Shown here: piece by piece, positions 35,159 through 47,900 of the stretch | Position numbering within the stretch: the first letter of the stretch is position 1 | Layout of the letters: each line of letters opens with the position of its first letter | Source: Zanthoxylum bungeanum | Taxonomy: Eukaryota; Streptophyta; Magnoliopsida; Sapindales; Rutaceae | NCBI GenBank assembly: GCA_019454045.1 | Contig: SKCR01017976.1 | Location: forward strand, 1-64,000 | DNA: 64,000 nt | Direction of reading: 5' to 3' | Notes under the pieces: generated by a model | Databases searched by the model: none | Told to the model about the DNA's origin: nothing | The model's input: only the letters and a program-made list of their open reading frames with translations | Translations under genes and position numbers: made by a program

Positions 35159-35605
35159 TGTATCATAATTAACATGTCCTAACCTCTCATGCCATACATT
35201 TTGTTACTCAATAATATAAGCGGAAGTTGTAGATTTATTAATAGCACTGTGTCAATTAACAGTCATTACATTGAATTTGAAAAGGCCCTCAGTGAGGTAT
35301 CATTTTCCTACATACACATCATTTTTGGTCAATACAAATTTATCAGAAACAAATACAAGCTTAAAACCAGTCTGGCTAAGAAGAGAGCCCGAGACCAAGT
35401 TCTTCTGAATATCTGGAACATGCAATACATTCTTCAATGTAAGCTCCTTTCCGGATGTCATCTTCAGAACCACTGTGCCTTATCCAACCACTCTAGAGGT
35501 AGACGAGTTTCCCATTGTCAGATGATAGCCGCCATCGACCTTCTGATATGAGGAAAACATCTTGTTGTCATCACAGATATGACGAGTAGCCCCAGTGTCT
35601 ACCCA
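35159..35605 (-). pseudogene. Copia F protease region (broken)
   Basis: Minus strand. WVDTGATRHIC-type active site at about 35575-35605, then [32 protein letters not shown] and the pre-integrase WHERLGHVNYDTM near 35160-35200. Stops and a frame change separate it from gag. Confidence 0.78.
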
Positions 35606-36104
35606 TCATTCTCTCGGATTCCCAACCAAGTTAGCTTCTGTTACCACTGCTGATAGGTGTATCTCTGAGATTTCATCAGTCAGCTGCTCATCTTCAGTGA
35701 CATGGACCTTATTTTTCTTTTTCTTGCCCTTGTCCTGAGACTTCTTGTTTCTGCAGTCCTTTGCCATATGACCGCTCTTTCCAAAGTTGTAGCACTTTCC
35801 CTTGAACTTCTTGTTAGCTTGGGAAGAATCAACTTCACTGTTCTTTCTCTTCTTGCTACCCTTTACACATTCGATGATATTAGACCTTAACATGGACCTT
35901 ATTTTTCTTTTTCTTGCCCTTGTCCTGAGACTTATTGTTTCTGCAGTCCTTTGCCATATGACCGCTCTTTCCAAAGTTGTAGCACTTTCCCTTGAACTTC
36001 TTGTTAGCTTGGGAAGAATCAACTCCACGGTATTGTGATGTTTCCGCTAGCCATGTGTAACTGGTGAAACCAACAGAGGTCAATAAGTCTACAAAAGACA
36101 AATT
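35606..36104 (-). pseudogene. Copia F gag C-terminus with tandemly duplicated zinc-knuckle segment
   Basis: Minus strand. The sequence SSQANKKFKGKCYNFGKSG then HMAKDCR occurs twice (about 35720-35830 and 35912-36022). About 130 bp are nearly identical and repeat with a 192-bp spacing. In both copies the second Cys of the CCHC knuckle is Phe (CYNF), so the change predates the duplication. A Lys-rich DKGKKKKNKVHV follows each copy. The duplication looks recent. Confidence 0.85.
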
Positions 36105-36689
36105 GCACAACGATCAACAAATAATCTTGTTCAAGTGATATACCAAGTATCCACTCGTTGTTTTGTTGGACAGTATTACCAATAAACACAAGTCCTTGAA
36201 TTTTCGACTAAGGTTTCTTATGAAAAGTAAATAAAGGAATATTCCCAGAAGACGATGGGGGGTCCGGAGTAACCATTTAGGCTCTTATCGCATTTTTGAC
36301 AGAATATCCTTTAAACACTTCCTCAATAGAATCTCTTAGGAATTCAAAACTTAGCATTACATTTTTTAATTTCACAATACAATATTCGATATGTGTAGAT
36401 ATATGTGTATGTGTCAATCAAGATTGGATGGAATTACTTGTGTATTATTACACTTTAAATTCTCAACCAAGTATGCAACACACAAATAATTTTCATTTTA
36501 TCACTATGCGTATGCTTGTGATAATTGAACACCCTAATAATAACTTTATTAATAACTTAAATCTATACTACCAAGATTATTGTGATACAGTATATGATTT
36601 TACTAAGTTAATCGAAGTCTCTTTCAATTTAGAAACTATTCCAGGACTAATTTCATTAGTGTCATGTTCGTATCTACGTTCGAACGAGA

Positions 36690-37454
36690 CTGCATACGTA
36701 TAATCCCTTTGTCACAGATATCCGGATTATCCTAGAGATATAGATATAAACGTCAAATCTCTAAAGGTATAATCTCGTCGACGATTCTATTAGCAATCTC
36801 TTATTAACACTTAGAACTCACTTCTAAAGTGTACCACGGGCCCATGGATTTAACAGATTGCTAATCCCATAATGGATACCTATGCTCTATATACAAAACT
36901 GACGGATCTTATCTTGATACGCACAGGATATCCTGAGGATCAGTCCACACCCAACGAACAGGCGGAGGTCTGATCTAAATAGATTGGTGACGTGACTGCC
37001 ATCAAAGTGTGGAGGATACCTCATACATCCACAATGGTACCTCAAGCTGAAGGATCACTATGCTCACTCAACCCGAGAAGATTCTTATTGATGTTGGTGT
37101 ACCATCTATTAAGAATATTCGGTGAGTCATTCAGTGTTTATCTGATATAAACATCTACGTGTCTATATGAGTCTTCCGAGACTCATGGTTCATTGAGAAA
37201 CCATTGGAATCCAATATACCAATACACGACACGTACCGGTCTCAGTGGGTTTACTTACTGACCAAGTAATTGTAAACCTTGACCAGAAACAATTAAAGAA
37301 TGATATTGTTATGATACCACTCAATGTCAGTTACGACGCTTTTGCAACTGTATCATAACCAGTCAGACTATGGTCATTTACGTCTTTACCATATAATAAA
37401 AGAATTCATATTATAGAAACTGTTTATTTTATTCATTAATAAAATACTTACAAG
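36690..37454 (-). repeat. Copia C 5' LTR, outer piece
   Basis: Matches 28320-29100 of the 3' LTR. Ends at ATACTTACAAGAG, about 50 bp short of the LTR start, where piece 3 of the D LTR begins. Confidence 0.85.
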
Positions 37455-37985
37455 AGGTATGAGAGTCGATGGAGTTACCACCATAGGTCTTTTCCATCGC
37501 TGTAAGTTTTTCTCTATATAGTGGATTTGGGCTGGTAGCTGAGATATCCAGAGTGGTTTTTTTACACGCAAGAGTTTTCCACTTCGTCACCAAAATAACT
37601 GTGTTGATTTTGTGTGATTGATTTATTTACTGCATTGTTTTTATTCGTGGTGAATCATAATTGTTAGACTTAAGGGTGTATGTGAATTTAATTAATCCAT
37701 AGTAACAATATTTAAGAATTGTCTTAAAATATTGTGATAAATTCCGCATAGAGTCAGAACCTTGGATAATTACGAAATTTCAATTGGTATCAGAGTCTGA
37801 ACTCGATCCTTGACCTGTTAGCTATGGAAAGAAGCCAACCTTTAAATTGTCCCTCATTCTTTGATGGGACTAGAGTATGGGTGGAAACCTCATGTAGTTA
37901 TAGTTGATAGGGTGTTGTGTGCTCGGTTGAGTTTATGAGAATCCCAATGTGTGAGATAGCCAAGGATACATGGGACATCCTGCAG
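37455..37985 (+). pseudogene. Copia element D: LTR piece 3, primer site and gag start
   Basis: The LTR end is placed at 37782 (TTTCA). TGGTATCAGAGTC (37785-37797) is a copia initiator-Met primer site. ATG at 37824 opens MERSQPLNCPSFFDGTRVW, the usual copia Gag opening, but two adjacent stops follow after 27 codons and WDILQ-like text ends at about 37985. From there the sequence switches to an Athila fragment, so the rest of D is lost. Confidence 0.65.
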
Positions 37986-40255
37986 ATTTTATTCTTTTGT
38001 AAAAGAAATAAAAATTTGATTTGATTTTTATATTATTTCTTAACAAGTGATTTTTGTTCATTTCCTTTTAAATTATTTAAATTTATGAATTCTTCATAAA
38101 ATTGTTTAAATTTGATTTTCATATGCTCATTTGACAAGTATTATCAACATACATGGTAACATATGATCATGGATTGTAAGTGAAAATTTTATAATATTCA
38201 GTTATCTAGTTTGTTGGAGGCACCACCTAAAAACAATGGAGTTTGCGTTTTCATTTAAAAAAAAAGAAGCAAATCAAAAAAAAAAAAACTAACCAAGCTT
38301 GTACTTAGTAACCGGACATCTTGGCTCAGCAAGCAATGGTTATTCGCTTAAAACGATAAAGCTTGAGTTTTTTTATAAAAAAAAAAGGAAAAAAAAAGGA
38401 GTGTGAATAAGTTTGATTTTGTAGCTTCTTTAACTCGAACAATTAAGTCTGTATGGGTGTATTAACACTTAGTTCCCTAGGGCCAACTGGTCTGAGAGTC
38501 ACTGGCCCAAAGCTCGCTAAATGAGTTAATGAGAAAGCTTAAGAAAATCATACATTTTTATTTTTGACATATGAGATCCGAGCAATTAAGATCGTAAGGG
38601 TGTCTTGACACCTAGTGCCCTAAAGCCAACTGGATTGAGAGTTATAGGCCCAAAGCTCACAACAAGGATTGAAGATATATTATTATTAAAAAAACTAATT
38701 TTGTATTTATAAATAAATTTATATTGCCAAAAGGTATGAATTCTAATATAATTTTAGGACAAAAATATTACTATATTTTCAACAAAATCTATGAATACTA
38801 TGGGCACAATGAAATGATTGATATCTTGTCTCATGTGTGAATGAAAAAAATGGTAAAATGTAAATGAGGATTTACTTATTTGATAATTTAGAAAGAAAAA
38901 AAATAATTATTAACTTGAAAAAGACTTTTTTCTTTTAGTTTTCGCTTAAATTACTAGGGACTGGTAATAAGCTGATCAGGGCTTTGATGGTCACTAAAAA
39001 GTACACATTTATTAAAAGAAAAATTAATATTTTACACTTGTAGTTTCATTAATCCCCTTAATTTAGCACATTTGTGAAATAACAATTAAATTTATGTTTT
39101 ATATATTTTTATTGTGATTTTTTATTTCTTATGTAGGTGAAATAATACTTTGGATTTTGGAGATTAGAAACTTAAAATGACGTTCTAACTTTATACTCTG
39201 ATATCGGATTGAGGCGATTCTAGTTCCAGATGAAAGAATACTCAAATATCTACAACATTATTGTATTTTCTAATTTTGAAGTTTTCAAAGACGGAATTGA
39301 TGAAATATCTAAAGTGTGTTATATGTAATTATTAAAAATACAAACAAACAAGATTAGGAAAAAAAAAATTCCTCCACCTTTCCACCGAAAGGTGGTGGAG
39401 GATTTGTCAAAGCATGCAAAGAAATTTACATGTTTTGACAACCATGTAAGGAAAAAAAGTGAGTGATTTCTTTTAATTTGTAATTTGCATAAGAGATGTT
39501 GTGCTCAACATTTCATTTTTCTCAGCAAAATTTCCAAATGTCTTTTTGAGATTTTGTGGGATAAGCTCTTGTGTGTATTTTTTTATTTTGTAATTTTTTT
39601 CTTTTATTAATAAAATTATGAATGTTTTTATTTATATATTGTTCTGCTACTTTTTTTCTTGCTGGGTGAAGCTAGTCGTATGAAAATATAGATATTTTTA
39701 TTTATATTTTATTTTATAAATTGTGATAGTTTTCCAAATAAAATTTATACTCTTTTCAGTTTATTTAGGACTATTGATTAGCTGTATACAGTCCCCGATT
39801 GACACAGATATTGACACAGATAATACTTGAATCCCATAAATGAGAAAGACTGGACTATTAAAGATCTGGATTAATACAGTACAGCCTATATGACTGGTTT
39901 TATATATTTGACATAATTGAGTACCTAACTGGACTTGTTATAAACAAATATTATCACCGCCTTTATAGTTGGTTTTATATGTTTTGGCATATTTAGGACA
40001 TTGGTCGGACTAATTATCAACATGACAGATCACATGTGTTAACATAATTAATACTTGATAATTATGGAATAAATTGATTGAGAAATAATTATAATTTATA
40101 TTTGATTTGATTTTATTGTTTTTATTTTATTAGTTGAATTATTATTTTATCTTATTAAATTTATTCCATGTAGATCGACCCTGGACTTACCGGGTTATTT
40201 TATTATTTCGACACTCTTATACTTAGGAGTAAAAAACCATTTTGTGAGTGTGTCA
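37986..40255 (+). mobile_element. 3' end of a second Athila family (3' non-coding region plus 3' LTR)
   Basis: 37986-38984 parallels the 3' non-coding region of the first Athila (same CATATGCTCA...TATTATCAACAT block, same duplicated hairpin block). 38985-40255 starts TGATGG, ends GTGTCA and shares patches such as CTCTGATATCGGATTGAG with the first Athila LTR, but is shorter (about 1.27 kb). No coding part is present; it was cut off on the left. Confidence 0.78.
38436..38668 (+). repeat. Duplicated hairpin block, second Athila family
   Basis: Copies at about 38436-38525 and 38572-38668 carry the same ATTAAG-T, GGGTGT-TT-ACAC and CCAACTG words as 9706-9931. In the first of these copies the stem has decayed (GGTGTATTAACACT). 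Confidence 0.82.
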
Positions 40256-40340
40256 ATTGTGTATTTGGTCTATTGGATTATGGTGTGTTAAACACGTTGC
40301 AATACATTAATTAGTGCAATCATATGTTTGGTTATATTTT

Positions 40341-40640
40341 GCTCACTCAATATTGTATTATTTAATGTATTCCACATTGCATTAACGAATGATGAGGGAG
40401 TGCATGATTATAGCAAATTACACTAAAAATTTTAAAAAATATATTTTTCTTCTATAATCATATTAATATTAAAATTAATATATTAAAATATTAAAGTAGA
40501 GTATTAAAATTAAAAAATAATTTTAATAAAATACAGTGTAATATTAAACGTTGTACAATATTAATATAATATAATATAATATTATTTATAATACACTATA
40601 CATTAAATAAAATAATACAATTTAATATAATACAGTGAGC
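40341..40640. mobile_element. AT-rich inverted-repeat element, MITE candidate
   Basis: The ends GCTCACTCAATATTGTATTATTT (left) and, read on the other strand, GCTCACTGTATTATATTAAAT (right) form an imperfect inverted repeat around a very AT-rich non-coding centre of about 300 bp. I find no clear target duplication, so the family is open. Confidence 0.45.
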
Positions 40641-41350
40641 TAAACCCACTCTTGCTCCACTGGTCGGGTGATGTACTTGGTAGAGTCAGTGGCCAATGTA
40701 TGGTTCTTATGTTTGATTGGAAATCTAACGGCCCTGATTGGTCAACAAAACATCCATTTATTGCCCCCATTCTTTACACCTTCGAATGATGGTAGCATAG
40801 ATTTTACTGTAAGGATAAGAAAGTATTGTGTTGTCAAATATCAATTGATGTGTGATGTACACAGCTGTCAGCTCTGAGTTATTTCCATTGATTGCCCCTC
40901 CATTAATAACCGTTACATTATAGTAAATAGTCAGCAGCTTTTACTGTGCCTCTGAGCCATTTTATTGGGAACTATGCGTGCCACGACTCCTATCTCTCCC
41001 CGCATCTTGTCAAGTTTATATTGGAATCTACTGGGCAGGTCCTAGTCTCATTGTGATGATCAATCTCTTTGTTGTATTTTCTCGTATCTCCATTATTCAA
41101 AACCAACAACAACAAAAAAAAAAAAAAAGATTTGATTTTGTTTTGTTTTGGTTTTGTTATTTCTTTTTTAAAAGTACAAAATTTAAAAATTTAATTTAAT
41201 TTTTAATATTATTTTGACATTTTAAAGATAAAAAAACAAAAATTAAGTATTATTACCGTGGCCCACTTTTTACACATTAAATAAAATTTAAATATTATTT
41301 TAATATGAAAAAATGAAAATTGTATGTATGTGTATATATATACACACGGG
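40641..41350. other. Unassigned, higher-complexity stretch
   Basis: Less AT-rich than its surroundings and without similarity to other parts of the window. Open frames (69 and 73 codons) are unrecognised; the second ends in a poly-A-derived tail. Could be remains of low-copy host DNA. Confidence 0.35.
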
Positions 41351-41537
41351 TCAAATACCAAAGGTGCTATTAATGTTCAAGCTAAGTTTCAACAATACCA
41401 TTATGATTGTTACGAATTTACGAGGTCGGGTAATTTCTTGGTCCTTAGACGATATTTGTGGATTCATGGGTAAAGTAGAGGTACACCATTTGCTGCTCAA
41501 ACCGCAGCAGGAAGTGATATTCGAGCAGTAGCTGATT
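41351..41537 (+). pseudogene. rps11: Nuclear insert of plastid rps11 (NUPT), diverged
   Basis: The sequence encodes a run close to plastid ribosomal protein S11: FKLSFNNTIMIVTNLRGRVI then SWSLDDICGF. After a one-base frame change (about 41480) comes PFAAQTAAGSDIRAVAD. The stretch TTTGCTGCTCAAACCGCAGC (41486-41505) looks unchanged from the plastid gene; the rest has many substitutions. Only about 60 codons are covered, with no start, and flanks are AT-rich nuclear sequence. The mitochondrial-type S11 is much less similar. It is a gene fragment without function here. Confidence 0.8.
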
Positions 41538-41689
41538 AAACTTACTTATTAAACTTGAACCAAAGATCTAATCTTCTCTTGAAAAATGTAGAAAACTTCA
41601 AAAGCTTATCTAAATAATTATTTATGCTAATTTTTTTTCTTATGCTTTAATTTATGTTTGCATAATCAAAAACATACTCAAGCTTGCTT

Positions 41690-43605
41690 TTTATAGTCGA
41701 GCTAATGCACTTTTAATTAATAAAAGTTCTAATCAATTTTTAAGTGGACTTAATCAAATTTATCCAAATATACATAATTAGATATAACTAATAAATTTTG
41801 TCTACCACTTTGATTTAATCCAATTAAATCAAGTCAAATACATCTATTATTACATATTTTATAATTACCAAAATATCCTCCAATGGTAGAGATATTTATG
41901 AAATTACAAAAAAGCCATTGTGTATTTATTTAGTTAACTAATAAATAAATTTAGATTGATCCAATTATTCCAATTTGGTCAAAGTAAATAATTAATGTTA
42001 TTTAATAACACTTAATTATTTTAATTGATAATTATAATATCAAATATTATTTACTTTAAGAATATTTTATAATATTAATAATATCTCAATGTGTTGGACC
42101 ACCAAGTGTCCAGTATTACTACATGACTATTCTAAGGTCGATGTCATTATCATCATATTTATATATCAAAATAATATATATTATGACATAATAATTACCA
42201 TTAATAAGATTAGAAATGAAAACGTAGTTATTTTATTAATAAATAATAAAATATAATGTACAAATATTATTCGGATTGACGCTCCATGCACCAACTCCAA
42301 AAAACTCCCACTTGCTTAGTGTTAATCCGGATGGTACCAAAGTCTTATCTCCTCCACATGCTTATCGAATAACTTAGTAGATAAGACCTTAGTAAGAAGG
42401 TCTGTTATATTATCTTCTCTTTAAACCTTCAAGACCACTATGTATTTTCGTTCAATAATTTCTCTAATCACGCGATATTTGATCTCAACGTGTTTAGATT
42501 TGGAATGCGCTTTTGGCTCTTTAGCATGGGCAATGGCTCCGCTATTATCACAGTATAGTGGGATCATATCCATAATACTAGGCACAATGTCAAGTTCTGT
42601 GATAAAATTTCTAATTCATATAGCTTCTTTAGTAGCTTCTGAAGCCGCTATAAATCCTGCCGCAGAAGTGGAATCAGTTGTAGAGCCTTGCTTTGAACAT
42701 CGCCAACTAACTGCACCGCCATTAAGGATAAATATGTATCCGGGTGTAGCCTTTCTATCAATCGGATATCCCTCGAAATCGAAATCTGTATAACACTTAA
42801 GTTGTAGTCTTCCCTATATATTAGAAACTTATCCTTAGTACCATTAAGATATTTCGTGATATGTTTCATGGCTGTCCAAATATCATTATATTGATCAGAC
42901 TAATTTTTACCACTTTGATTTAATCCAATTAAATCTAGACAAAGTTTAACCAATTGATTAGTTCATTATCTACCATTTTGATTTAATTCAATTAAATCAA
43001 TCCAAATACACTTATTATTACATATTTATAATTACCAAAATATCCCCAAATGATGGAGATATTTATGAAATTATAACAAAGCCCTTGTGTTATTTTGGAT
43101 TAATCCAATTGGGTCTAAAGTAAATAATTATTGTTATCCAATAACACTTAATTAATTTGATTGATAATTATCATATCAAATATTAGTTATTATCAAATAT
43201 TATCAGCTACCCAAGTGCTCAACGAGTACACTTCATATTGTAGGACTCTCTAAGTCCAGACACGTTCGTCATATAAGCCTAGTTTATGTACGCAATTCGA
43301 AACCACCTTCGAATTTGTGAAGAACACGAATGACCTTTCTGAACTATATAAGTCGAGGTCATCACATATGTTTAACAATCCCTCCGTCACAGGCTACCCG
43401 AGTTGTGCTTAGAGAACATAGATTGCACCATCAAGTTTCCGAGACGCACATCGCATATTGTCGACATGTCCATGATTCTTGACAACTAATTAGAACACTA
43501 TTCCCGATACATACAATCCGCCCTAAGTTATCGGCTTTGGCCAAAGTCTTAAATATCATGGCTTATTCTCATGGATACCTAAACCCCTTATGGTACACAT
43601 TAGGG
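41690..43605 (-). mobile_element. Chimeric copia fragment E1 (LTR, RNase H end, LTR)
   Basis: Minus strand. The part below about 42298 is LTR, beginning GGAGTTGGTGC after a GTGGGAG purine tract. 42300-42890 is the last part of pol. From 42905 up to 43605 the sequence is LTR again, sharing TCTACCATTTTGATTTAAT-type words with 41795. The upper LTR is joined straight to RNase H, so most of the element is deleted. The same join is present in E2 (55662-57590). Confidence 0.72.
42330..42890 (-). pseudogene. E1 RNase H fragment
   Basis: Minus strand. HITKYLNGTKDKFLIY (about 42800-42865), then SATEAE-region text with AAIKEAIW-like patches and IARAKEPKAHSKSKH...IKYRVIREII (about 42450-42530). The AVQLVGDVQSKA region is full of changes. 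Frames are broken in several places. Confidence 0.78.
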
Positions 43606-43800
43606 GTGTTTATAGGGTTGGGTCAACCCGCGACCCGATCCACGCGGGTTTAAAAAATGAATTTTCGGGTTAACTCGACCCAAAATTTACGGATTGGGTA
43701 ATGAATTTGATATTAAAACCCGAACCAACCCGAAACTATAATATTTTTATTATTTTTTAAAATTTTTTACTATTATTTCATTTATTTATTACTTTTGTTC
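43606..43800. mobile_element. hAT-type terminal fragment, GGGTCGGGTT-rich
   Basis: TTAGGGGTGTTTATAGGGTTGGGTCAACCC is a terminal sequence type common to plant hAT elements, followed by repeated CGACCC/GGGTT words. No right end is found. The same fragment sits at the same position in E2 (57136). Confidence 0.5.
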
Positions 43801-44047
43801 TCTTTAAACTTTCTATATATGAGAGAGCTTACTTGCTAAATTTTTTTATATCTAATATTAAATTTCTCTGTGAGTGACATAAAAAAGTATTACAGTGTTG
43901 TTCTAACTCCATTTTGTTTAAATTTTCTGAGAACGTCAAGTCAAAATTACAACCGAGCCAATTTCCTAACTACCATTATAGTTTTGTAAAATTTGAAAAT
44001 TTGGAGAATAAATTTCGAAACAATTCAGTCCTATCAGGTAATGCTTT
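43801..44047. other. CACTA left flank, unassigned
   Basis: A short open stretch (43914 onward, FSENVKSKLQPSQFPNYHY...) ends inside the CACTA element; I do not recognise it and it may be chance. Bases 44045-44047 (TTT) are the left target duplication. Confidence 0.35.
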
Positions 44048-44525
44048 CACTACAAAAAAATTGACCTTTAGCTTCCAAACCTTTAGCGTCGAAATTATAT
44101 TCGACGCTAATAATTACTTTTAGCGTCAATTTGGATAATCGACGTAAAATAGTATACTTTTAGCGTCGAAATATTTTTTCGACGTAAAAGGGTAAATTTT
44201 TAGCGTTGTATTTGATATACGATGATAAAACTTATCATTTAGCGTCGAATGTATGTCGACGCTAAAGGTTTTTGACAATTCCATCGACACTCCCTTACCT
44301 TTGGCGTCGAGAAAATTTTCGACGCTAAAATTACAACTTTTACCATCGAATAAAAGAAATTTGACGTTAAAATGTACCATATAGCGTCAAATGTTATGTC
44401 GACACTAAAGGTTATGATAATTCCACCGACAATCCTTTTACCTTTAGCATCGAAATTAAATTTTGACGCTAAATGGTAAGTTTTTAGCGTTGAATTACGT
44501 TAATTCGACACTAAAACTATATTAA
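44048..44525 (+). repeat. CACTA left subterminal motif cluster
   Basis: About a dozen TTTAGCGTCGA or TCGACGCTAAA words, often as face-to-face pairs around a short spacer (for example 44159-44190 and 44300-44330). They form weak palindromes of 30-40 bp. CT-rich leader-like sequence follows at 44540-44640. Confidence 0.9.
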
Positions 44526-44927
44526 AATGTAAAAACCCCAACACTTCTTTCCCCCTCTGTTCTTTCTCTCCTCTGTAATTTTAGTCTCTCCTCTGCAAGT
44601 TTACTCACAGCTCTCCTACAACTTTTCAACAAAACTCTAATTTTTCATAAGGTAAATTTCCTTTCATCTCTCTTTGTTATTTTTCCTATATTTGAATCAG
44701 TACTCTCACTTAATTAATTTAAGTTTAATCTTTATAAAAAGTTATGGTTTTAATTTCTTATAATTATGTTTATTATATACATTGTGTTTGTGGTTTTTGA
44801 TGTATATATGTAGATTAGTTAATTAACTAAATATATTTTATTTTGTAACTAATTAATTAATTAACTAAATATATATATGTATGCTTAAATAAATAATTAA
44901 TGAATTGGTGATGTTGATGAGTGTAAT

Positions 44928-47900
44928 ATGATGTCTAATAAGTATATTCTTATATGTAGATATTTGGCTGAAATAGATAGAAATTGGATGAGCTCGGTGG
45001 ATAGATTGAGTGTTGAATACCGTAATGGAGTGTATGAGTTCATGGAATCGGCAAAGAAACACATTGATGCAGAAGGTCTTGTTCGGTGTCCATTTATAAA
45101 TTATTTGAATAGGAAAATGAAATAGTTAGATGAAGTTCATAATCATTTATACATGTCGGGAATATCACCAATTTATCGTACATGGATTTATCATGGTGAG
45201 TAGTATAACTCTCAATCACGGTTTTTTTTTATTCCGGTGAAGGGAGTAGTAGTTACAATCAACCTAAAAACGATGAGATAATCGATGCTTTGCGTGACTT
45301 ACAAGGTCCATAAGTTTGTCATAGTGTTGGCGGTGACAAACCAGTGTTAGGTGGAAATGATCAAAATTTATTTAGTGAACTACTTGATGAGACAAAAAAA
45401 ATACCATTTGAAGATGCTGGGATGTCGATCTTGAATTTCATTGTGAAATTATTACACATTAAAGTGATGAACAGAATGACCAACAAAAGTATTGATATGA
45501 TGTAGACTTACTGGGGCAAATGTTACCGGTTGGAAGCAAGTTGCTTAAGTCGTATTACGAGGCAAAGAAAATATTGTGTGATCTGGGAATGAGGTATGAA
45601 TCCATTGATGCTTGTAAGTATGACTGTGTATTATTTCGTGTCGAGTATGAATCACTTGAATATTATCTGATATGTGGTGAAAGTCAGTACAAAGTCCGTG
45701 GTATGGGGAAGAAATTGTTTCAAAAGATATTACGATATTTCTCATTAACACTCAGGCTGCAGATGTTGTTCATGTCACGACACACAGCGACTGACATGAA
45801 GTGGCCTCATGAAAAGAGGATCGGTGCGGAGGTCATACTCAGACATCCTGCAGATGGAACCAAGTGGAAGAAATTTGATGACATGTACCCCCATTTCACT
45901 GAGGACCCCCATAATGTCAGTTAGGTCTCGCCTCCGATGGTTTTAACCCGTTTGGGAATATGTACAACTCTTACAACATGTGGCCCGTTATTGTTATTCC
46001 ATATAACTTACCTCTATGGAAATGTATGAATGATCTGTTCATGTTTATGTCATTGTTTATCCCTGGTCCACGTTCCCATGGTAAAGAAATGAATATTTAC
46101 TTGAGACCATTAATCGAGGAGTTACAAACAATATGGAATGTGGGTGTGCATACCTATGATGCAGCTTCTCAGCAGTATTTTCATATGCATGCCGCATTAT
46201 TATGGACCATTAATGATTTTCCAGCTTATGGTTCATTATCTGGATGGACCACTAAGGGATATATGACATGTTCAATTTTTGGGGGTCAAACACATTCGCA
46301 ACGGTTACGGAATAAAATAGGATACACAGGGCACATGAGATTTATTGAGTTGAGTCATCCTTGGCGGAGAAGTAAATTATTCAACGGTCAACAAGAACCT
46401 CAAAGTATGCCCAGTCCATTATCTGAATTTGACATATTTTGCCAACATCAACATCTTAGAGACAGCACACCGGGGAAACATCCTAATAATAAAGATAAAA
46501 ATCGAAAACGTCAACCTGAAGAGTTGAATTAGACAGGAAAAAATATTTTCTTTGAGTTAGAGTATTGGGGGAGTTTGAGTCTGCGACATAATTTGGATGT
46601 AATGCATATAGAAAAAAACATATACGAGAGTTTAATGGGCACACTGTTCAACATTTCGGGTAAGACGAAAGACATTGTAAATGCTAGATTGGACCTATAA
46701 GATCTTAGAATTCGCAGTGAATTGCATTTACAGGTCACTCTTCGAGGTCTTATTAAGCCACCTGCTAGTTACGTGCTAACTCAATCAGAGAGAAAATCAT
46801 TTTGTGATTGGCTGAAAATGGTTAAATTTTCTGATAAATTTTCTGATGGTTATGCGTTGAATATTGGACGTTGGGTTAGGGATGATTCGATAACTGGGTT
46901 AAAGAGTCACGACTGTCATGTGCTTCTTGGGATTCTTCTTCCTGTTGGCATTCGACCTTATCTGCCGTCAAATATATGTGACGTAGTACTTGATCTATGT
47001 GGCTTCTTTAAACAATTGTGTGAAATGACATTAACCACATCTGTTATTGATGTTAGGGTTGGTGCTCAGAGTGCCAATGCGGATTATATTCATGTCCGAT
47101 TAATGAATAAGAACAATTTATTTTTCCATAATATAACTTATTTATGGTAGTACTTCTTGCTTTTATATACATATTCGATCTAATTACGATTAGATTGAAA
47201 CTAAATAGGATTTAGTGATATATATATTAGACAAAGACCCGATAATATATAATGTAGTGCACAGTTACAAAGTAGTTTGTAATTGACATTGGGAAGTGTC
47301 ACTACTAGAAATATATTATCAAATAAAGTTCCTGGTCAAGTTTTACTAACACGGGTCGGTTAATAAAATTCGCTGAGACTAGTAAACGTCGTATATCGAC
47401 ACTTGGACCGATGGTTTATCGCAATGAACCATGCGTCTGGGGAGACTCGTATAGATGTGTAGGCATTTATAATGGATAAACACTAAACGACTCATCGAAG
47501 ATTTCCTAATAGATGGTACACCAACGTCAATATGAATCTTCTCGGGTCAAGCGAGCATAGTGGTCCTTCGACTTGAGATACCACTGTGGATGTATGAGGT
47601 ATCCTCCACACTTGGATGGCAGTCACGTCACCGATCTATTTAGATTAGACCTCGCATGTTCGTTGGGTGTGGACTGATCCTCAGGATATCCTGTGCGTAT
47701 CAAGATAAGATCCGTCAATTCTGTGTACAGAGCATGGGTATTCAATATGGAATTAGTAATCTGTTAAATCCATGGGCCTGTGGTATACTGTAGAAGTAAG
47801 TTCTAAGTGTTATTAAGAGATTGCTAATAGAATCTTCGACGGGATTATACCTATAGAGATTTGACATTTTTGTATCTATATCTCTGGAATAATCTGAATA

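Larger units (their letters stand above)
33904..36689 (-). mobile_element. Rearranged Ty1/copia remnant F inside the copia C 5' LTR
   Basis: Minus-strand gag knuckle, protease and integrase in order, then abrupt loss of everything downstream. The flanks are LTR-like: 36105-36690 is one copy, while 33935-34310 is the reverse complement of 36105-36490 and 34313-34385 is again a direct copy of 36538-36612. So a segment of the second LTR-like copy has been inverted in place. About 1.3 kb of the host copia C LTR is absent at this site. Confidence 0.75.
26918..37454 (-). mobile_element. Ty1/copia element C, minus strand, with a truncated and interrupted 5' LTR
   Basis: Reading right to left: 5' LTR pieces (37454-36690 and 33903-33804), initiator-Met primer site (33799-33788), leader, gag, protease, integrase, RT, RNase H, 3' LTR (29149-26918). 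The outer about 50 bp of the 5' LTR are missing at 37454 and about 1.3 kb of its inner part has been replaced by remnant F. The domain order Gag-PR-IN-RT-RH proves copia. The coding region is broken in many places. Confidence 0.9.
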
